Positions 33,725-46,426 of a stretch of DNA of 64,000 bases are shown here, piece after piece (the first letter of the stretch is position 1; the number at the start of each line of letters is the position of its first letter). Where the stretch lies: the NCBI GenBank assembly GCA_014529385.2, contig CM043960.1:78664332-78728331 (forward strand), in the 5' to 3' direction. This DNA is from Adiantum capillus-veneris (lineage: Eukaryota > Streptophyta > Polypodiopsida > Polypodiales > Pteridaceae). The notes below the pieces were generated by a model. The model saw only the letters and a program-made list of their open reading frames with translations. It did not search any database and was not told where the DNA came from. The position numbers and the translations under genes were made by a program.

Positions 33725-33950
33725 GAAAGAGGGGGGAGGGAGAGGGAGGAACATGGGAGGAGAGAAGGGGGCAGAGGGGGAGAGGGAGAGAGAGGGGAGG
33801 AGGAGGAGAGAAGGGGGTAGGGAGGGAGAGGAGAGGAACATGGGAGGAGAGAAGGGGGCAGAGGGGGAGAGGGAGAGAGAGGGGAGGAGGAGGAGAGAAG
33901 GGGGTAGGCAGGGAGAGGAGAGGGAGAGAGGAGGAAGGAGGAGGAGAGAA
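33725..33950 (+). repeat. Purine-rich minisatellite with an 87-bp duplicated unit
   Basis: GA/GGA-rich sequence in which an 87-bp unit starting ACATGGGAGGAGAG at 33751 recurs at 33838. Apparent long frames on both strands come from the repeat. Confidence 0.8.
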
Positions 33951-34368
33951 CAAAGGTTTTTTTTTTGGGGGGGATTTTTTTTTGAAAAAGTGGACTTTTA
34001 GTGTTTGTAGGTTTAAAAAAATGTCAAAAAATGATTTTTTGATGTGTATATATGTTGGGAGGGAATTTTAAGTTAAAAATAAGTAAAAATAACTTTTTTG
34101 AAAAAAAAGTCAAATTTTGGCTCTTAGTGACCCACGTTTTTGCTGATATGGCCACACCCCTTTACTCCCTTCACTTTTCAAAAGCTAGAGAGAGAAAGTG
34201 ACCTCTTAGGTCCACATCCTACATGTGTCTAAAAAAAGGCTAGAAAAGTCTACTCAAAACTAGCTTCTTGAATGCCCTTGTCCCCTTAACCCTACACAAC
34301 ATTAGCCTTAATCCCTAAAAATTAGGATTCCTTACAAGGCCCATGCAAGGTTCATATTTCTCCTAATG

Positions 34369-35316
34369 TGAAACTAGTACAGGTAATTCTTATGTAATGA
34401 CTCTGAACTAGTGCTAGTACTGTTTGTGTAATGTAATATAGTGGACTGGTGCTACTTGTGTAATGGTACTGGTGCTACTTGATGAATGTTACTATACTGA
34501 TCTAGTTCTACTGCTACTTGTGTATTGGTACTATACTATAATGATACTGGTATTGTATTGTATTGAACTAGTACTACTGCTACTTGTGTGATATACTGGT
34601 ACTGTTCGTGTACAATATTATACTAGACTGGTACTGGTGCTACTTGTGAAACTAGTACAGGTAATTCTTGTGTAATGACTCTGAACTGGTGCTAGTACTG
34701 TTTGTGTAATGTAATATAGTGGACTGGTGCTACTTGTGTAATGGTACTAGTGCTACTTGAGGAATGTTACTATACTGATCTAGTACTAGTGATACTAGAA
34801 CTGGTGAAAAAATAGGTTTTTACCCGGCTAGGATAGGGTAAGGATAGTATGGAAATTATGAACTGGTACTATACTGTACTGGTACTGGTATTATATTGTA
34901 TTGAACTAGGAATGCTGCTGCTTATGTGATATACTGGTACTGGAACTAGTACTATTTGTGTATCGTACTATACCGGATTGATTGGTGCTACTTGTGATAC
35001 TGGTACTGGTACTATATTGGTATTGATACTAGTACGGTTTGTATACTTTAATATATTGGTACTGGTGCTACTTATGTACTAATACTGTACATGTACTCGT
35101 ACTAGGATACTGTGACTGGTGATTTTGGAACTGGTGTAAATATGGGTGAACCTTTTGCCCGGCTAGGATAATGTAAGGATAGTATGCTAAATTCCTTGGA
35201 CATTATTTATTCGGGCTAATTGACCTAGGGACTCGTGGGTGAGATATAGTAGGTAATTCAGTAGTTGAGTTTTTGGAGGTGCCTTAAATGACACTTAATT
35301 GACTCCTTAAATGCCA
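34369..35316 (+). repeat. Satellite-like unit C2, right part
   Basis: Continues the unit interrupted at 28496. A segment of about 300 bp (GAAACTAGTACAGGTAATTC...) is itself tandemly repeated at 34371 and 34648. It ends GACTCCTTAAATGCCAC before CA. Confidence 0.75.
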
Positions 35317-35444
<128 letters not shown>

Positions 35445-35446
35445 AT

Positions 35447-35447
<1 letters not shown>

Positions 35448-35495
<48 letters not shown>

Positions 35496-35503
35496 CCCCC
35501 CCC
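35448..35503 (+). repeat. Poly-C tract, 47 C plus 8 C
   Basis: An uninterrupted run of 47 C, one G, then 8 C. Unusually long; the length could be an assembly artefact. Confidence 0.85.
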
Positions 35504-35737
35504 ATCTTTTGCATAATAATGATACCCTTTTGCCTTGCCAATAAAAACTGCCTTATAATGGGACATTACCCCCGCTTAATCAAAGCGTGAAGAAACGAGT
35601 GCTATCATCACACGGGGTAGGCGGACCTTGTCCACTCTCTATCGCCTTCCCCAGGCTATGGCACTTGCAGGCTCGCACAATTGAGGGCGGCCGAATGCAT
35701 TCAACCTACTGGCTCTTGGAGCGTGCACACCATCCTA

Positions 35738-35776
35738 CATAAACTGAGGTGAGGGCATACTCTGGCCCTCACTTAG
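35738..35776 (+). promoter_or_regulatory. Core promoter of module D
   Basis: ACATAAAC, then GGTGAGGGcatactctggCCCTCACTTAGCC. The stem (GTGAGGG/CCCTCAC) differs from those of A and B but is fully paired. Confidence 0.6.
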
Positions 35777-35833
35777 CCTTGGAGTAGGTCTTTTTTCTGC
35801 TTATTTTCACCACTGTCTGAACTTCCTAAAGAA

Positions 35834-35860
35834 ATGGAACTTGCAGCTCAAGTAACACAG
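35834..35860 (+). CDS. Putative 9-codon first exon, module D
   Basis: ATG opens MELAAQVTQ and ends at CAG|GTGTCA, phase 0, at the position of exon 1 in modules A and B. Confidence 0.35.
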
Positions 35861-36529
35861 GTGTCATATTCTACCTTACTACAAGCTTCGGTTTTGGTTT
35901 GTTTGTTGTTGCAGTACTATGCATGGTTGGTAAAGAGTGATGCCGTCTGATTTGTACACTGTGTATTAGTCATAAACATAAAAAGGACAACTGTTGAGCC
36001 ATGGCATAAATGGCTTAGGATTTGAGATGATTTATGGTTCTTATGTTGAAGGGAATGCCTGCATGTAATCTGGGGGTCGGTTCTGTAAAAAGCCGCTGCA
36101 GAACTTCACCCATGCATAAATTGATATATGGTTGTGTGTAAGTGTATATAGGTGTGGATATGTGTGTATAGGTATGCGTGAGTATGATGGTTTGGCTTGG
36201 CCTGATGGCCGTTCTCAACATGTGCTACATCTAGACATGAACATTGCTTGACGGGGAACTGTTGTTTTGTCCTGACTGTGTAAATGGAAGCAAAATTTTG
36301 TGATGACCGATTGGTCGTAAGGCTCTGATCCTAACAGCTGCAGGGCTTTGCAAAAATCGGCATAATGACTGGTTTTTTTCGCAGTTTTAACTGGTTCTTT
36401 CTCATAGAGTCATTTGTTGGATGGTTACACAGTATGAAAAGTAAACTAAAGCCTTGCACGAACTTGGCCGGATATTACTTGTCTTTTGCCAAATAGCTGG
36501 TATAATGAAATCATGGGGCTATTAATATT

Positions 36530-37165
36530 TTGAAGGTAAGTATAGCTACTTTTGAGCTCTTGGCATAATAACCGAGCTACTGTTCTTAAATCTCTTGGGA
36601 TACTACTGTTCCGAAAAAGTGGTTAATGACTTATGGATATCTTGGGAAGATGAAGGTAAGTATATAGCTGGTTTTTTCCGGCTTTGGTATAGCATTGCAA
36701 GCTAGTAAAGAAGGAATCTTGCTACTCTATTGACCGATTGTACTGGTATCTTATTAGGTTTTTTAAAAAGAGGTAGTCATCACCCTCATCTGATACCTTT
36801 GGTTGACAAAAAGTAGTCGAATTTCACATCCCTTTGTCTAAAAGGGGTACCTTTGATACCATGGGATTGCTAAAAGTCTGCAGGTAAGTATATGGTTACA
36901 TAGCTACTAAGCTATGGCTCTCGAAATAGTTTGACTCGTAATGGACTTCACCATTTAGAAAATAGACCATAACACTCATTTGTGAAGTAAGTAGAAAATA
37001 TTGCTAAACATACCAGGTCTAAATGAATAACTTAGCTTGTCTAAAGTAACTAAAACCTATAAGATGGACATGGATAACCACTGATATGGTCCATTAATAC
37101 CTGTAAAACACATCCAAGGCTAACTGAATTGTTGTCTTGTTTGGATGGATGCAGGTAAGGACTCT
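36530..37165 (+). promoter_or_regulatory. Series of four strong splice-donor-like sites in module D
   Basis: AAG|GTAAGTATAG (36535), AAG|GTAAGTATAT (36656), CAG|GTAAGTATAT (36884) and CAG|GTAAGG (37154). Each matches the donor consensus almost perfectly. Module A has one at about 7627. Exons between them were not identified. Confidence 0.4.
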
Positions 37166-37408
37166 ATCCGATCTTGGAGGGTTTTCTTTTCTTTGGCAAG
37201 CAACCTTACTTTAATGAAGTACTCACTGAGGAACGGGGAAGTTCTTTTACTACTTGTCTTACTGAAAGAGGATCACTTTCCTACAATCATTGTACCTAAA
37301 TAATTCTGATACTGAGTTATTTTTGTACATATCTGTTCATTATTCCTTGGCCATCTGGCTTTTGAATGTAAAAATTCAATTATGTCTTATTAGTTAAGAT
37401 TTGAACAG

Positions 37409-37536
<128 letters not shown>

Positions 37537-37784
37537 TCATTCGACAAGTTTCCTAACTCTATAAACCGTGTCATTTTTTGCTTAATTTCAAGATGGCTCC
37601 CTCTCCTGATGACAGGTTTGTGCTACAACACCCTCTAGGTGCTATCCCATTCTCTCTCCTTGTCTCTCTCCCCCTCTTTCTTTTCCCTATCTCTGTACTA
37701 GGAGGCGCTGCTGTATTCCTCGTACCTCTTGATGATGGACCTGCCATGCTGTGCTGGAGGAATGTGGCCACTTGCTCCAGACAC

Positions 37785-37815
37785 TATAAAAGGTGAGCTC
37801 CCGTGCTCACATAGC
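37785..37815 (+). promoter_or_regulatory. Core promoter of module B2
   Basis: TATAAAA followed by GTGAGCtcccgtGCTCAC. Confidence 0.65.
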
Positions 37816-37931
37816 ATTGGTACTCTATGCTTCTGTGGGGTGTATGTGTGTACTTAAGATTTGTTATCTGTACAATTGGGATAGTGAGGGTGTTACCCGC
37901 AAGTGGTGTTGTGTTAAAGATTGTCAACTCT

Positions 37932-37991
37932 ATGGCAAAAGGCAAGGATAAGAAGGCTATTGTGGAGCTGGATGCTCTGACTCAATCTCAG
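37932..37991 (+). CDS. Putative 20-codon first exon, module B2
   Basis: MAKGKDKKAIVELDALTQSQ ending at CAG|GTGACC; the best-preserved exon 1 of the B type. Confidence 0.45.
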
Positions 37992-39040
37992 GTGACCTAT
38001 GGCATTGATATGTACTATTGCCCGAACTATTTGGTTGTGATATGATTCACTTGTTGTCATGGTTGTATTCTTCATGCATACAACAAAATATACATGAATG
38101 GCAACTTCCACTGTATCATTTACGACACTGGTTGTTTTCACCTTACGTGTTTAGGAAAGGATTTCAATAACGTATCATTGGCATGTATATGTGCATCCTT
38201 TTGTCTTTGCTGAGATATTCCGTTTGAGGTTAGGGATAACTGGAAATACATATCTACAGACTTTTTGATAGGCATGTTCTAAGAATAACTCTAAAAGGTG
38301 GTATCCTCTTGCAAACACGGGATAAATGTTGCCTTGAGTTGCTGTTTTTGCTAAAATATAATGACAAAAGCTCTTGGGAATGGTCCTATATGATAGGCTT
38401 GACTGAAGGTTTAATATACGCCCTTGTATACTCTGTTATGGCTGACGTGGCTGGTATGATACTGATGTTGTGCCTCGTAAGTTTGTTATCAAGCTTACCA
38501 TTAACGCTTGGTTTTAATCTATACTGTTCTAGGGTTATGGATATAGAGCTTTAACCTCTGCTCACTTAGCCATGAATGGGTGGTTGTGTACAGGGTTATG
38601 ATAGATTGTGGGCACAATGGTTATTTTATTGATATGTGCGTATGGGATTGGTACTAATCTAACCTTGCTTGCTAAGGTATGATCTAGGCCGACTTATTGT
38701 TGTGTATGTTGTTCCTTTGTAAAAGTGCTCAACTTGGCCAAATATGGTTACTATTGTTGTGAATAGGGATGTGAGTGATTGTGACCAATTATGGTTAAGA
38801 TAATGGTTATGAAAGGTTGTGGATTATGGTAAATATGATTGTAAATGTGCTCCTCATGAAGCTGTAAATGGTTGTTTTTTGGATCAAAGTTATGGACCAT
38901 GGCGTTTCACTTTCCTAGCTTTTTGAACAAATGTGAAGCTATGTAATGCTGTAGTTTTTTGAGGAGTAGCACTCATACTAATACTTTACATATGGTTTTG
39001 AATCCATCTAAGGAGATGGACTTAATTACCAACATCTTTT

Positions 39041-39303
39041 TGGCTAAAAAAACGCTTTGGTGGTACAAAAAGGACTGTCCTTGACAGCACCTTTGACAAA
39101 TCTTTGAGCTACAATTTCTACATGTCACATGAAAAACTACCTATCATACTATATATTGGTGGATAGATCTTCAAAAGGAGAATCTAAAAACACAAGGTCC
39201 GAAAAGTTTTGACCTAAACTACAAAAATTTTACCAGTCCCCACTTTTTCATCGGTAGAAGTAAAATAGGTCCTTTTTTTGTACCACCAAACCACGCTTTC
39301 ACC
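39041..39303. mobile_element. 263-bp MITE in module B2
   Basis: Inverted ends contain GTTTGGTGGTACAAAAA on both sides (outer bases diverged). The sister module B3 has the uninterrupted site (ACATCTTTTTATG at about 47481), with a CTTTT-type duplication of about 5 bp. Superfamily not assigned. Confidence 0.75.
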
Positions 39304-39345
39304 CTTTTATGCTACAAGTGTCTCCAAAGTGTAGATTGACTACAC

Positions 39346-41357
39346 ATTGGTGCATCCAAAGTGTGTAAATCCTAGCAAAGGGCACACACAGTGATGTGTA
39401 TGCTTACACATGCATAGCAGTAAGCTAGAGCAGGTGGGAAGAGCTTGTGCAGGCAAGTGACAACGGGAATGTATTCTTTATGTGGTTTTTTAGGCCAAAA
39501 GAGCTCTAGACTCAGGGCATGATAGGGTGGCAGATGAAGGGTGATCAAAGTGCTATTTTTTGGCCCTAGTATGTTGAGCTTGAAGTGCCGAGGGAGTAGG
39601 TCCACATGGCTCATCAAATAGAGCTGCAGAGCCCAAGATATTTGAGTTTGAAGGTGTAGTGCATTGCAGATTCTTGCCGGGCAGGGCAGCTGGGGACAAG
39701 TGGTGGTGGTGGTGCCCAAGTGGATGTCAATGTATGGACGCGTAGTGCTTGAATTATGGAGCAGATTGTAGATCAGAGCTATGGATTGCAGGTTATCGCT
39801 AGTTGAAGTTTTGCGGGGGGCCGGGTTGGTGTCCACCTGACCACATGCAGAGTCATGCCATCTGGTGTTTTCAAGGCTCAATAGAGTTTGAGAAGGTTCT
39901 ATGCTGTGTATGGAGCTAGCAGGAGTTGATTGCTCGTCAAACAAAGCCCGGAGCGAAAAGTTATAGCAGCTGGAAGTCGGGATGCAGTCACCCAAGGATG
40001 GTTGCAGGTGTTGTTTTTCAAGTTTTGGTCGCATCAATTGATTGCTTGGGGAATCAAGATGCATCGTGGATGGTACAAGAAGTAGACGGGGGCCGGATCT
40101 AGGAGATGGTTGTTGCAGCTTGTTAATTGGAATGTCAGGCCACAAATGGCAGACAATGGAGTGTTGATCAAAACATGTGGAGTTTGTGGGGATTTTCTAA
40201 CATTTTCCACTTGAGGTTGTGAGTTTGGAGGCCATGATCTGTAGAGCTGCCACGTGGCAGGGCTAATAGGCCCATATGCACCATTTGAGAGCAATGTGGT
40301 GAGGTATAAAGCCTAAGGGGTGAGCCCATTGGGGTAGTGTGAAGCGGATGGTAGCTCGTGGAGATGGCGGCCCTCTTAGGGCGCTGCATGTGGCGCACAA
40401 TGGCGCAGCGGGCTGAGCCTGATTGATGGTTTCTTGGCTGTGGGCGGTGCCAGTAGGTGCTGGAGGCCGTTCTGTGTGGCAGGCAATAGCCTTGGGGTAT
40501 GTAGCGTAGTAGGTGATGATGTGGCACCCGTTGGGGTTGGTTCCCGTGCCCATAAGGGCCCAACATTTTTGAGAGAGGGCATGGGAGCATCGATGGCACC
40601 ATCGATGCCTCGCTTGGATAAGTGAGGGTTCTCATGCAATGGTGTGGGCCTCCAGACAAGCCCACGGGGCACTGTCACATGCAAAAAAGGCGGCTAAAAA
40701 AAGGAAGAGAGGAGTCCGAGAATAGAAGGTGTGGTGCTAAATTGGGGGAAGCTCTCACGCGCAAGGGGGGCCTTTTTTGGCAGTTTGGGAGTAGGTTTTT
40801 GGGAAGGGGAGCTCTTAGAGAGCCAAGATGGAGAGGAGGAAGAAGAACATGCCATTTTTGCTTGAGGGAGGAGCTCTTGGCCTAGAAGAGAAGGACTCAG
40901 AGGTGCATTCCTGAGCTCTCGAGATAGGACGAAGGTGAGCAATTTGGAGCAAAGGTGCCATCATAATTGTGTTTTGTTGTCATGCTCTCAACGAGGAGAG
41001 TTGCACAAGCGGTGAAGCCAGAGATTGAAGGTTTTTCTTTGTTGCTCAAGATCATCGTGTCGAGCAGGTTGTAGTGGGTTTTGATGGTTGTATAGATGAG
41101 GTTTTTTGTCGTAATTGAAGCAGATCCAATCTATTTCTTGTGTCCTTTCTTCCCTTTTCACCCCTTCTTCTCTTTTCTCTCTTCTGATTACCCGATACGG
41201 GTGTTGGAGATGTGTGTACCTCCCAGGGCCTCTGCGTGTGTGAGAGAGAAAGAGAGAGTGGTGTGTGCTATGGTACGGTCATAAACGAGCCAAGATTGGT
41301 GTGGATTACTATAGATTGTGCAAGTTTTAAAGGTGAACTCTGGTGGATTGGGGTGCA
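39346..41357 (+). repeat. Left LTR of gag-only element
   Basis: Starts about GGTGCATCCAAAGTGTG and ends GGATTGGGGTGCA. Long frames on the minus strand here are not supported as genes. Confidence 0.7.
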
Positions 41358-41549
41358 ATGATTATCTTGGGCTATAGAGAGGCAAACTATTTGGGTTCTG
41401 GGTGTTCCCCTTTCGCCCCATCCATCTTCTTGGGCCCCCACTGAGGAGTGTTGATGCTTCAATTTGAAGGTTGAAGCAGGTGTTTGAAAGTCAACATGCA
41501 GTTGGCAGATGGTCAATTTTTTGGCGATTGTGTTTGAAGATAGCAGAGA

Positions 41550-43500
41550 CGATGGAGCTGAGATTTGACCCCATATTTATAGGTGTGGAAGACCCTAAAG
41601 ATTGGTTAGCAGATTTTGAATTGTGGATGCTATTGATGCATATGTTAATGGATATGAAAAAGTTGCAGATGCTACCACTACTGATGCGTAGATGAGCAAA
41701 TATTTGGTACAATGATTTGAAGAATGATGGTCAAAGTTCATGGCAAGGATTGCAAAGGCAGTTTCTAGAGCGGTTTTGAGAAGTGATCACGCCGACGGAA
41801 CCTGGTGCTAAGCTGAAAGCGGTACGCCAAGACGTAAGTAAGGATTTTTTCATTTTTCATGAGCAGTTTGAAGCATGTTGGAAATAGTTAGAGATTGCCA
41901 CTGGGGTGAAAGGAAATCAATTTTTGAACCTGTATAAATTTCTTGAGTGCTTGCATCCGAGGATCAGAGTTAAGGTGGAAGATGATGCTTATACCTATGA
42001 AGACATGGTATATCTAGCCAAGATAAAGAGTAGAAAGGTGAAGTGGAAGCTGGAGCTGGGTCTGCTAAAGCCTACAGATTATGTACCCGTTGCAAGCTAG
42101 CAGAGTGTTCTATGGTTCAATCAGGGGCAGTGCCAGTTGTGTGAGATGCAAAGCCCATTGAGGTAAGGCCAATAATTGATTATGCTCCTTGGAGGTTTCC
42201 AGTTTATGATGTGCATGTGCTAGTGATGGACGAGCTTGTCAAAGAGGATAAGCCCCATGTTGAATTGAGCGAGCATACCAAAGAGGAAGCAGGTGTTGAA
42301 ATTTTTGAGCAGATCAAGGAGGTAGAGTCGGTTCTTGTGGAAAGATTGCATGAGAAGGTAGCATATAGCGGTCAAGTTGAAGAAACCGAGGACTCAAATG
42401 GAGTTGAAGAAAGTGTGCAAAGCCAGATGATGGTCAAGCTTTTATGGAGCAGCATGTAGTTGAAGATGTTGATACAGAGTCAGTGTATGATGCTGATGAA
42501 GATGGAGATGCCAGTTCTAATTTCTGGGAGACAAGCAAAAAAGATGAACCGGATGAGCCTACATCCCATGATGATAGGTCGATGCTAGTAAAGGTAAAGT
42601 TTCCTGATTATGTGTCTAATAATGTGGTCGTAGCAAATGTGCAAGAAGAACAGGTTGAAGTGCCCAAGCAAGTGAGAGAGGATATGTTGCCAAAGGTGAC
42701 ATGCAGTGCTCTATTGGCAGCCATGCTGATGAAGGTAGCAGTGGAAATGGCTATGGCGGTACAATTGGTTCAAAGATCTACAAAGGAGGATAGATCTGAA
42801 TCTATGGATAGCCAAGCTGCCTACCAAGTCTACAGAAGGGTGATGATGAAGTGGAAACCATGGGGGTTGGGTATATTTTTGAAGCTCATGAGGTGATGGA
42901 TGCTGACCAGAGAGAGGAGTAGCTGGAGGTGCCTATGGATTGCCATGATGATACTACGAATGCAGGTCTTTTGGATCAGATATTCTTTGAAAGTGAAGAT
43001 GATTGGGGATTTGATGCTGCTGAGGATGCCATGGATGAGGAGATGCAAGTGATTGTGGATAAGGCTTTGACCAGGGTGCATGTGATGCAAGGGTTAATCC
43101 CTCTACAAGTGGAGAGTCCAGTGAAGTAGGCATGCCATATGACAAATGAAGAAGATTTCCCAATTGGGTCTAAGCTATCAAAAGAGGTATGCAATACATG
43201 GTTGAAGTGTATGCTTGTAAGTGCAACAGTGAGGTAGGTTATGTGCCAGATACGAGGTTCCATGGAGATGAACTTCGCTTTACATGGTTGGGAGGCAGGG
43301 ACAAAATTGTTGGTCGATGCAGATGGTGTGATTGAAGTGCCAGGTACATTGGTTGGTATAGGTGGTATGCTTACCGAGCTAGGTACGTTGATGAGGCAGG
43401 TAAAAGTGAGAAGTGCTAAGGTGCTTTGGGCATACTGTGTGCATGGCTGGTTGTGGACATGGGTGAAGCATTATTGGAGGGTGCTACAGATGGACGGAAG
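41550..43500 (+). pseudogene. Gag-like region (fossil)
   Basis: Motifs GVEDPKDWLADFELW, FLERF and FLNLYKFLECLHPRIRVKVEDD resemble the retrotransposon gag fold of Ty3/Gypsy-type elements. An acidic, Val/Glu-rich stretch follows. Broken in several places. Confidence 0.5.
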
Positions 43501-43717
43501 GAGTCAATGCTAGGTTTTTGATCCAGGCGAAAGCCATGTGATACAGGGAGTGGGGCAACCCACTTGAGGTTTGCTAGCAGTAGGCAATATGTAGGGCCTT
43601 GTACATACGGTTTTGGTTTTTTTGATTTGGCTTACAATTTTGTCTAGTCTTGCAATTGGTAGAAGAATAAAGAATTTTTTTGGTTGAACATGAATGTTCA
43701 ACAAGGGGGTGGGGCAA

Positions 43718-45727
43718 TGATGGTGCAACCAAAGTGTGTTGATCCTAGTAGAGGGCATAGGCAGTGATGTGTATGCTTACAGATGCATAACATTGAGCTA
43801 GAGCAAGTGGGAAGAGCTTGTGCAGGCAAGTGACAGCGGGAATGTATGCTTTATGTGTTTTTTTAGGCCAAAAGGGCTCTAGATAGGGCCTAACAATGTG
43901 GCAGATGAAGGATGATCAAAGTGATATTTTTTGGCCCTAGTATGTTGAGCTTGAAGTGTTGAAGGAGCAGGTCTAGACAGCTCATCAAACAAAGCTACGA
44001 AGCCCAAGATATTTGAGTTTGAAGGTACAGTGCATTGCAGATTCTTGCTATGCAGGGCAACTGGGGACATGTGGCCCAAGTGGATGTCAGTGTATGAACA
44101 CGTAGTGTGAAAATTATGGAGCATACCCATATTTTCAAATTGCAGATTCGAGCTATGGATTGCAGGTTATGGCCATTTGAAGTTTTGGCAGGGGTCGGGT
44201 TGGTGCCCACATGACCGCATGGGGAGTCATGCCATCTGGTGTTTTCAAGGCCTCGATAGAGTTTAAGAAGGTGCTATGCTGTGTATGGAGCTAGCAGGAG
44301 TTGACTGCTCATCAAACAGAGCCAGGAGCTAAAAGTTATAGCAATTTGAAGTCGGGATGTAGTCGCCCAAAGGATGGTTGCAGGTGTTGTTTTCCGAGTT
44401 TTGGTCGCATCGATTGGCGGGCCTTGGGGAACCAAGATGCATCTTGGATGGTATGAGAAGTAGCCAGGGGCCAGATCTAGGAGATGGTTGTTGCAGCTTG
44501 TTAATTGGAATGTCAAGCCACAAATGGCAGTCAATGGAGTGTTGATCAAAACATGTGGACTTTGTGGGGATTTTCTAACATTTTTCACTTGAGATTGTGA
44601 GTTTGGAGGCCATGCTCTGTAGAGCTCCCAGGTGGCAGGACTAATAGGCCCATATGCGTCATTTGAGAGCAGTGTGGTGGGGTATAAAGTCTAAGGGGTG
44701 GGCCCATTGGGGTGTTGTGAAGCGGATGGTAGCTCGTGGAGATGCCGGCCCTCTCAGGGCGCTGCGTGTGGTGCGAACAGTGGTGCGGCGGGCTGAGCCC
44801 GATGGTTTTTGGTTGTGGGTGGCGCCACTAGGCGGCAGTGGCCGTTCTATGGCAGGCAATAGCATTGGGCTGTGTAGCGTAGTAGGTGAGGATGTTGCAG
44901 CCACTGGGGTTGGTTCCCGCGCTCGTAAGGGCCCAACATTTTTGAGAGAGGGCATGGGAGCACTGACGGCGCCGTCGGTGCCCTGCTTGGATAAGTGAGG
45001 GTTCTCATGCAATGGTGTGGGCCTCAAGGCAAGCCCACGGGGCGCTGTCACATGCAAAAAAAGGCGGCTAAAAAAAGAAAGAGAGGAGTTCGAGAATAGA
45101 AGTTGTGGTGCTAAATTGGGGGAAGCTCTCACGCCCAAGGGGGGCCTTTTTTGGCAGTTTGGGAGCAGGTTTTTGAGAAGGGGATCTCTTGGAGAGTAGA
45201 GAAGGTGAGGAGGAATAAGAACAAGCCGTTTTTTTCTTAAAAGAGGAGCTCCCAACCTAGAAGAGAAGGACTCAGGGGTGCGTTCTCGAGCTGCTCTCGA
45301 GGCAGGACAAAGGCGAGTAGTTTGGAGTGAAGGTTCCATCATAATTGTGTTTTTTGTTGTCGTGCTCTCAACAAGAAGAGTCGCACAAGCGGTGAAGCTA
45401 GAGATTGCAGGATTTTCTTTGTTGCTCGAGGTCACCATGCCAAGCAGGTTGTAGAAAGTTTGATGGTTGTATAGATGAGGTTTTTTGCCATAATTGAATC
45501 AGATAATATCTATTTCTGGTGTTGTTTCTTCCCTTTTCCCCCCTTTTTCTCTTTGATCTGTTCTGACTACCGATGTCTGTGTTGGAGATGTGTGTACCTC
45601 CCCGAGCCTCTACAGAGAAAGAGAGAGCAGTCTGTGCTGTGGTATGATCATAAACGAGCCAGGATCGGTGTGGATTGTTGTGTCGATTATGCGAGTTTTG
45701 AAGGTGAACTCTAGTGGATTGGGGTGC
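43718..45727 (+). repeat. Right LTR of gag-only element
   Basis: Starts TGATGGTGCAACCAAAG after the purine tract and parallels the left LTR to GATTGGGGTGC. Confidence 0.7.
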
Positions 45728-45737
45728 TGGGAAACCG

Positions 45738-45948
45738 AGACTGGTGATTCTAGAACTGGTGTAAATATGGGTGGACCTTTTTGCTCGACTAGGATAATGT
45801 ATGGATAATATGTTAAATTCCTTGGACATTATTTCCTGGGGCTAATTGACCTAGGGAGTCATGGGTGAAATATAGTAGGTAATTCAGTAGTTGAGTTTTT
45901 GGAGGTGCCTTAAATGACACTTAATTGACGCCTTAAATGCCACAACCG
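45738..45948 (+). repeat. C-unit tail
   Basis: Matches the ends of C1 and C2 (GACTGGTGATT...GGTGTAAATATGGGTG...GCCTTAAATGCCAC) and leads into CA. Confidence 0.75.
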
Positions 45949-45958
45949 CACACACACA
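45949..45958 (+). repeat. (CA)n junction C tail/B3
   Basis: Short CA tract before ACGTTCATTCGG, the B3 start. Confidence 0.6.
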
Positions 45959-46366
45959 TACGTTCATTCGGTGGGTTTCATAACTCTGTAAAGTCTATCT
46001 TTTTTTGCTTAATTTCACGGTGGCTCCCTCTTGACAGGTCTGCGCTACAGCACCCTCTAGGTGCTATCCCATTCTCTCTCCTTGGCTCTCTCCCCCTCTC
46101 TCTCCCCCCTCTTTCCTTTCCCAGTCTTTGTACTAGGCGGAACTAATGTATTCCTTGTACCTCTTGATGATGGACCCGCCATGCTGCGCTGGAGGAATGT
46201 GGCCACTTGCTCCAAACACTATAGAAGGTGAGCTCCCATGCTCACTTAGCATTGGTTCTCTATGCTTCTATGGGGTGTATGTGTGTACTTAAGAGTTGTT
46301 ATTTGTACATTGGGGACACTGAGGGTGTTACCTGCAAGTGATGTTGTGTTAAAGATTGTTGGCTCT

Positions 46367-46426
46367 ATGGCAAAAGGCAAGGATAAGCAGGCTATTGTGG
46401 AGCTGGCTTCTCCTACTCAATCTCAA
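46367..46426 (+). CDS. Putative 20-codon first exon, module B3
   Basis: MAKGKDKQAIVELASPTQSQ; donor reads CAA|GTGACC. Confidence 0.35.

Larger units (their letters stand above)
28497..34368. mobile_element. 5.9-kb terminal-inverted-repeat element of unknown superfamily
   Basis: Inverted ends of 20 bp (CATTAGG...ATATGAACC) match with one difference, and a subterminal GGGATTAAGG(T/C)TAAT follows at both ends. The interrupted word GCTACTTGTGAAACTAG occurs intact in the same satellite at about 34640, defining the ends to within a base or two. The target duplication is only 1-2 bp (T or GT). No transposase frame is seen, so this is a non-autonomous or composite element. It carries a 408-bp tandem duplication, a three-unit hairpin array and a purine-rich minisatellite. 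Confidence 0.7.
39346..45727 (+). mobile_element. Gag-only LTR retrotransposon with 2-kb LTRs
   Basis: Direct repeats 39346-41357 and 43718-45727 flank a 2.36-kb interior with a gag-like region and no reverse transcriptase or integrase. A purine tract (AAGGGGGTGGGGCAA) lies just before the right LTR. By eye the LTRs differ at well over 5% of sites plus indels, so the insertion is fairly old, and the gag is broken in several places. The flanks do not match: B2 sequence on the left, C-unit tail on the right. Confidence 0.75.

Noticed and set aside
33275-34071. Frames on both strands over the purine minisatellite
   Set aside because: Pro/Ser/Leu or Arg/Glu/Gly-rich products of the repeat itself.
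39372-40665. Long minus-strand frames in the left 2-kb LTR (and 44659-45438 in the right)
   Set aside because: No domains; the two LTR copies do not keep the same frame.
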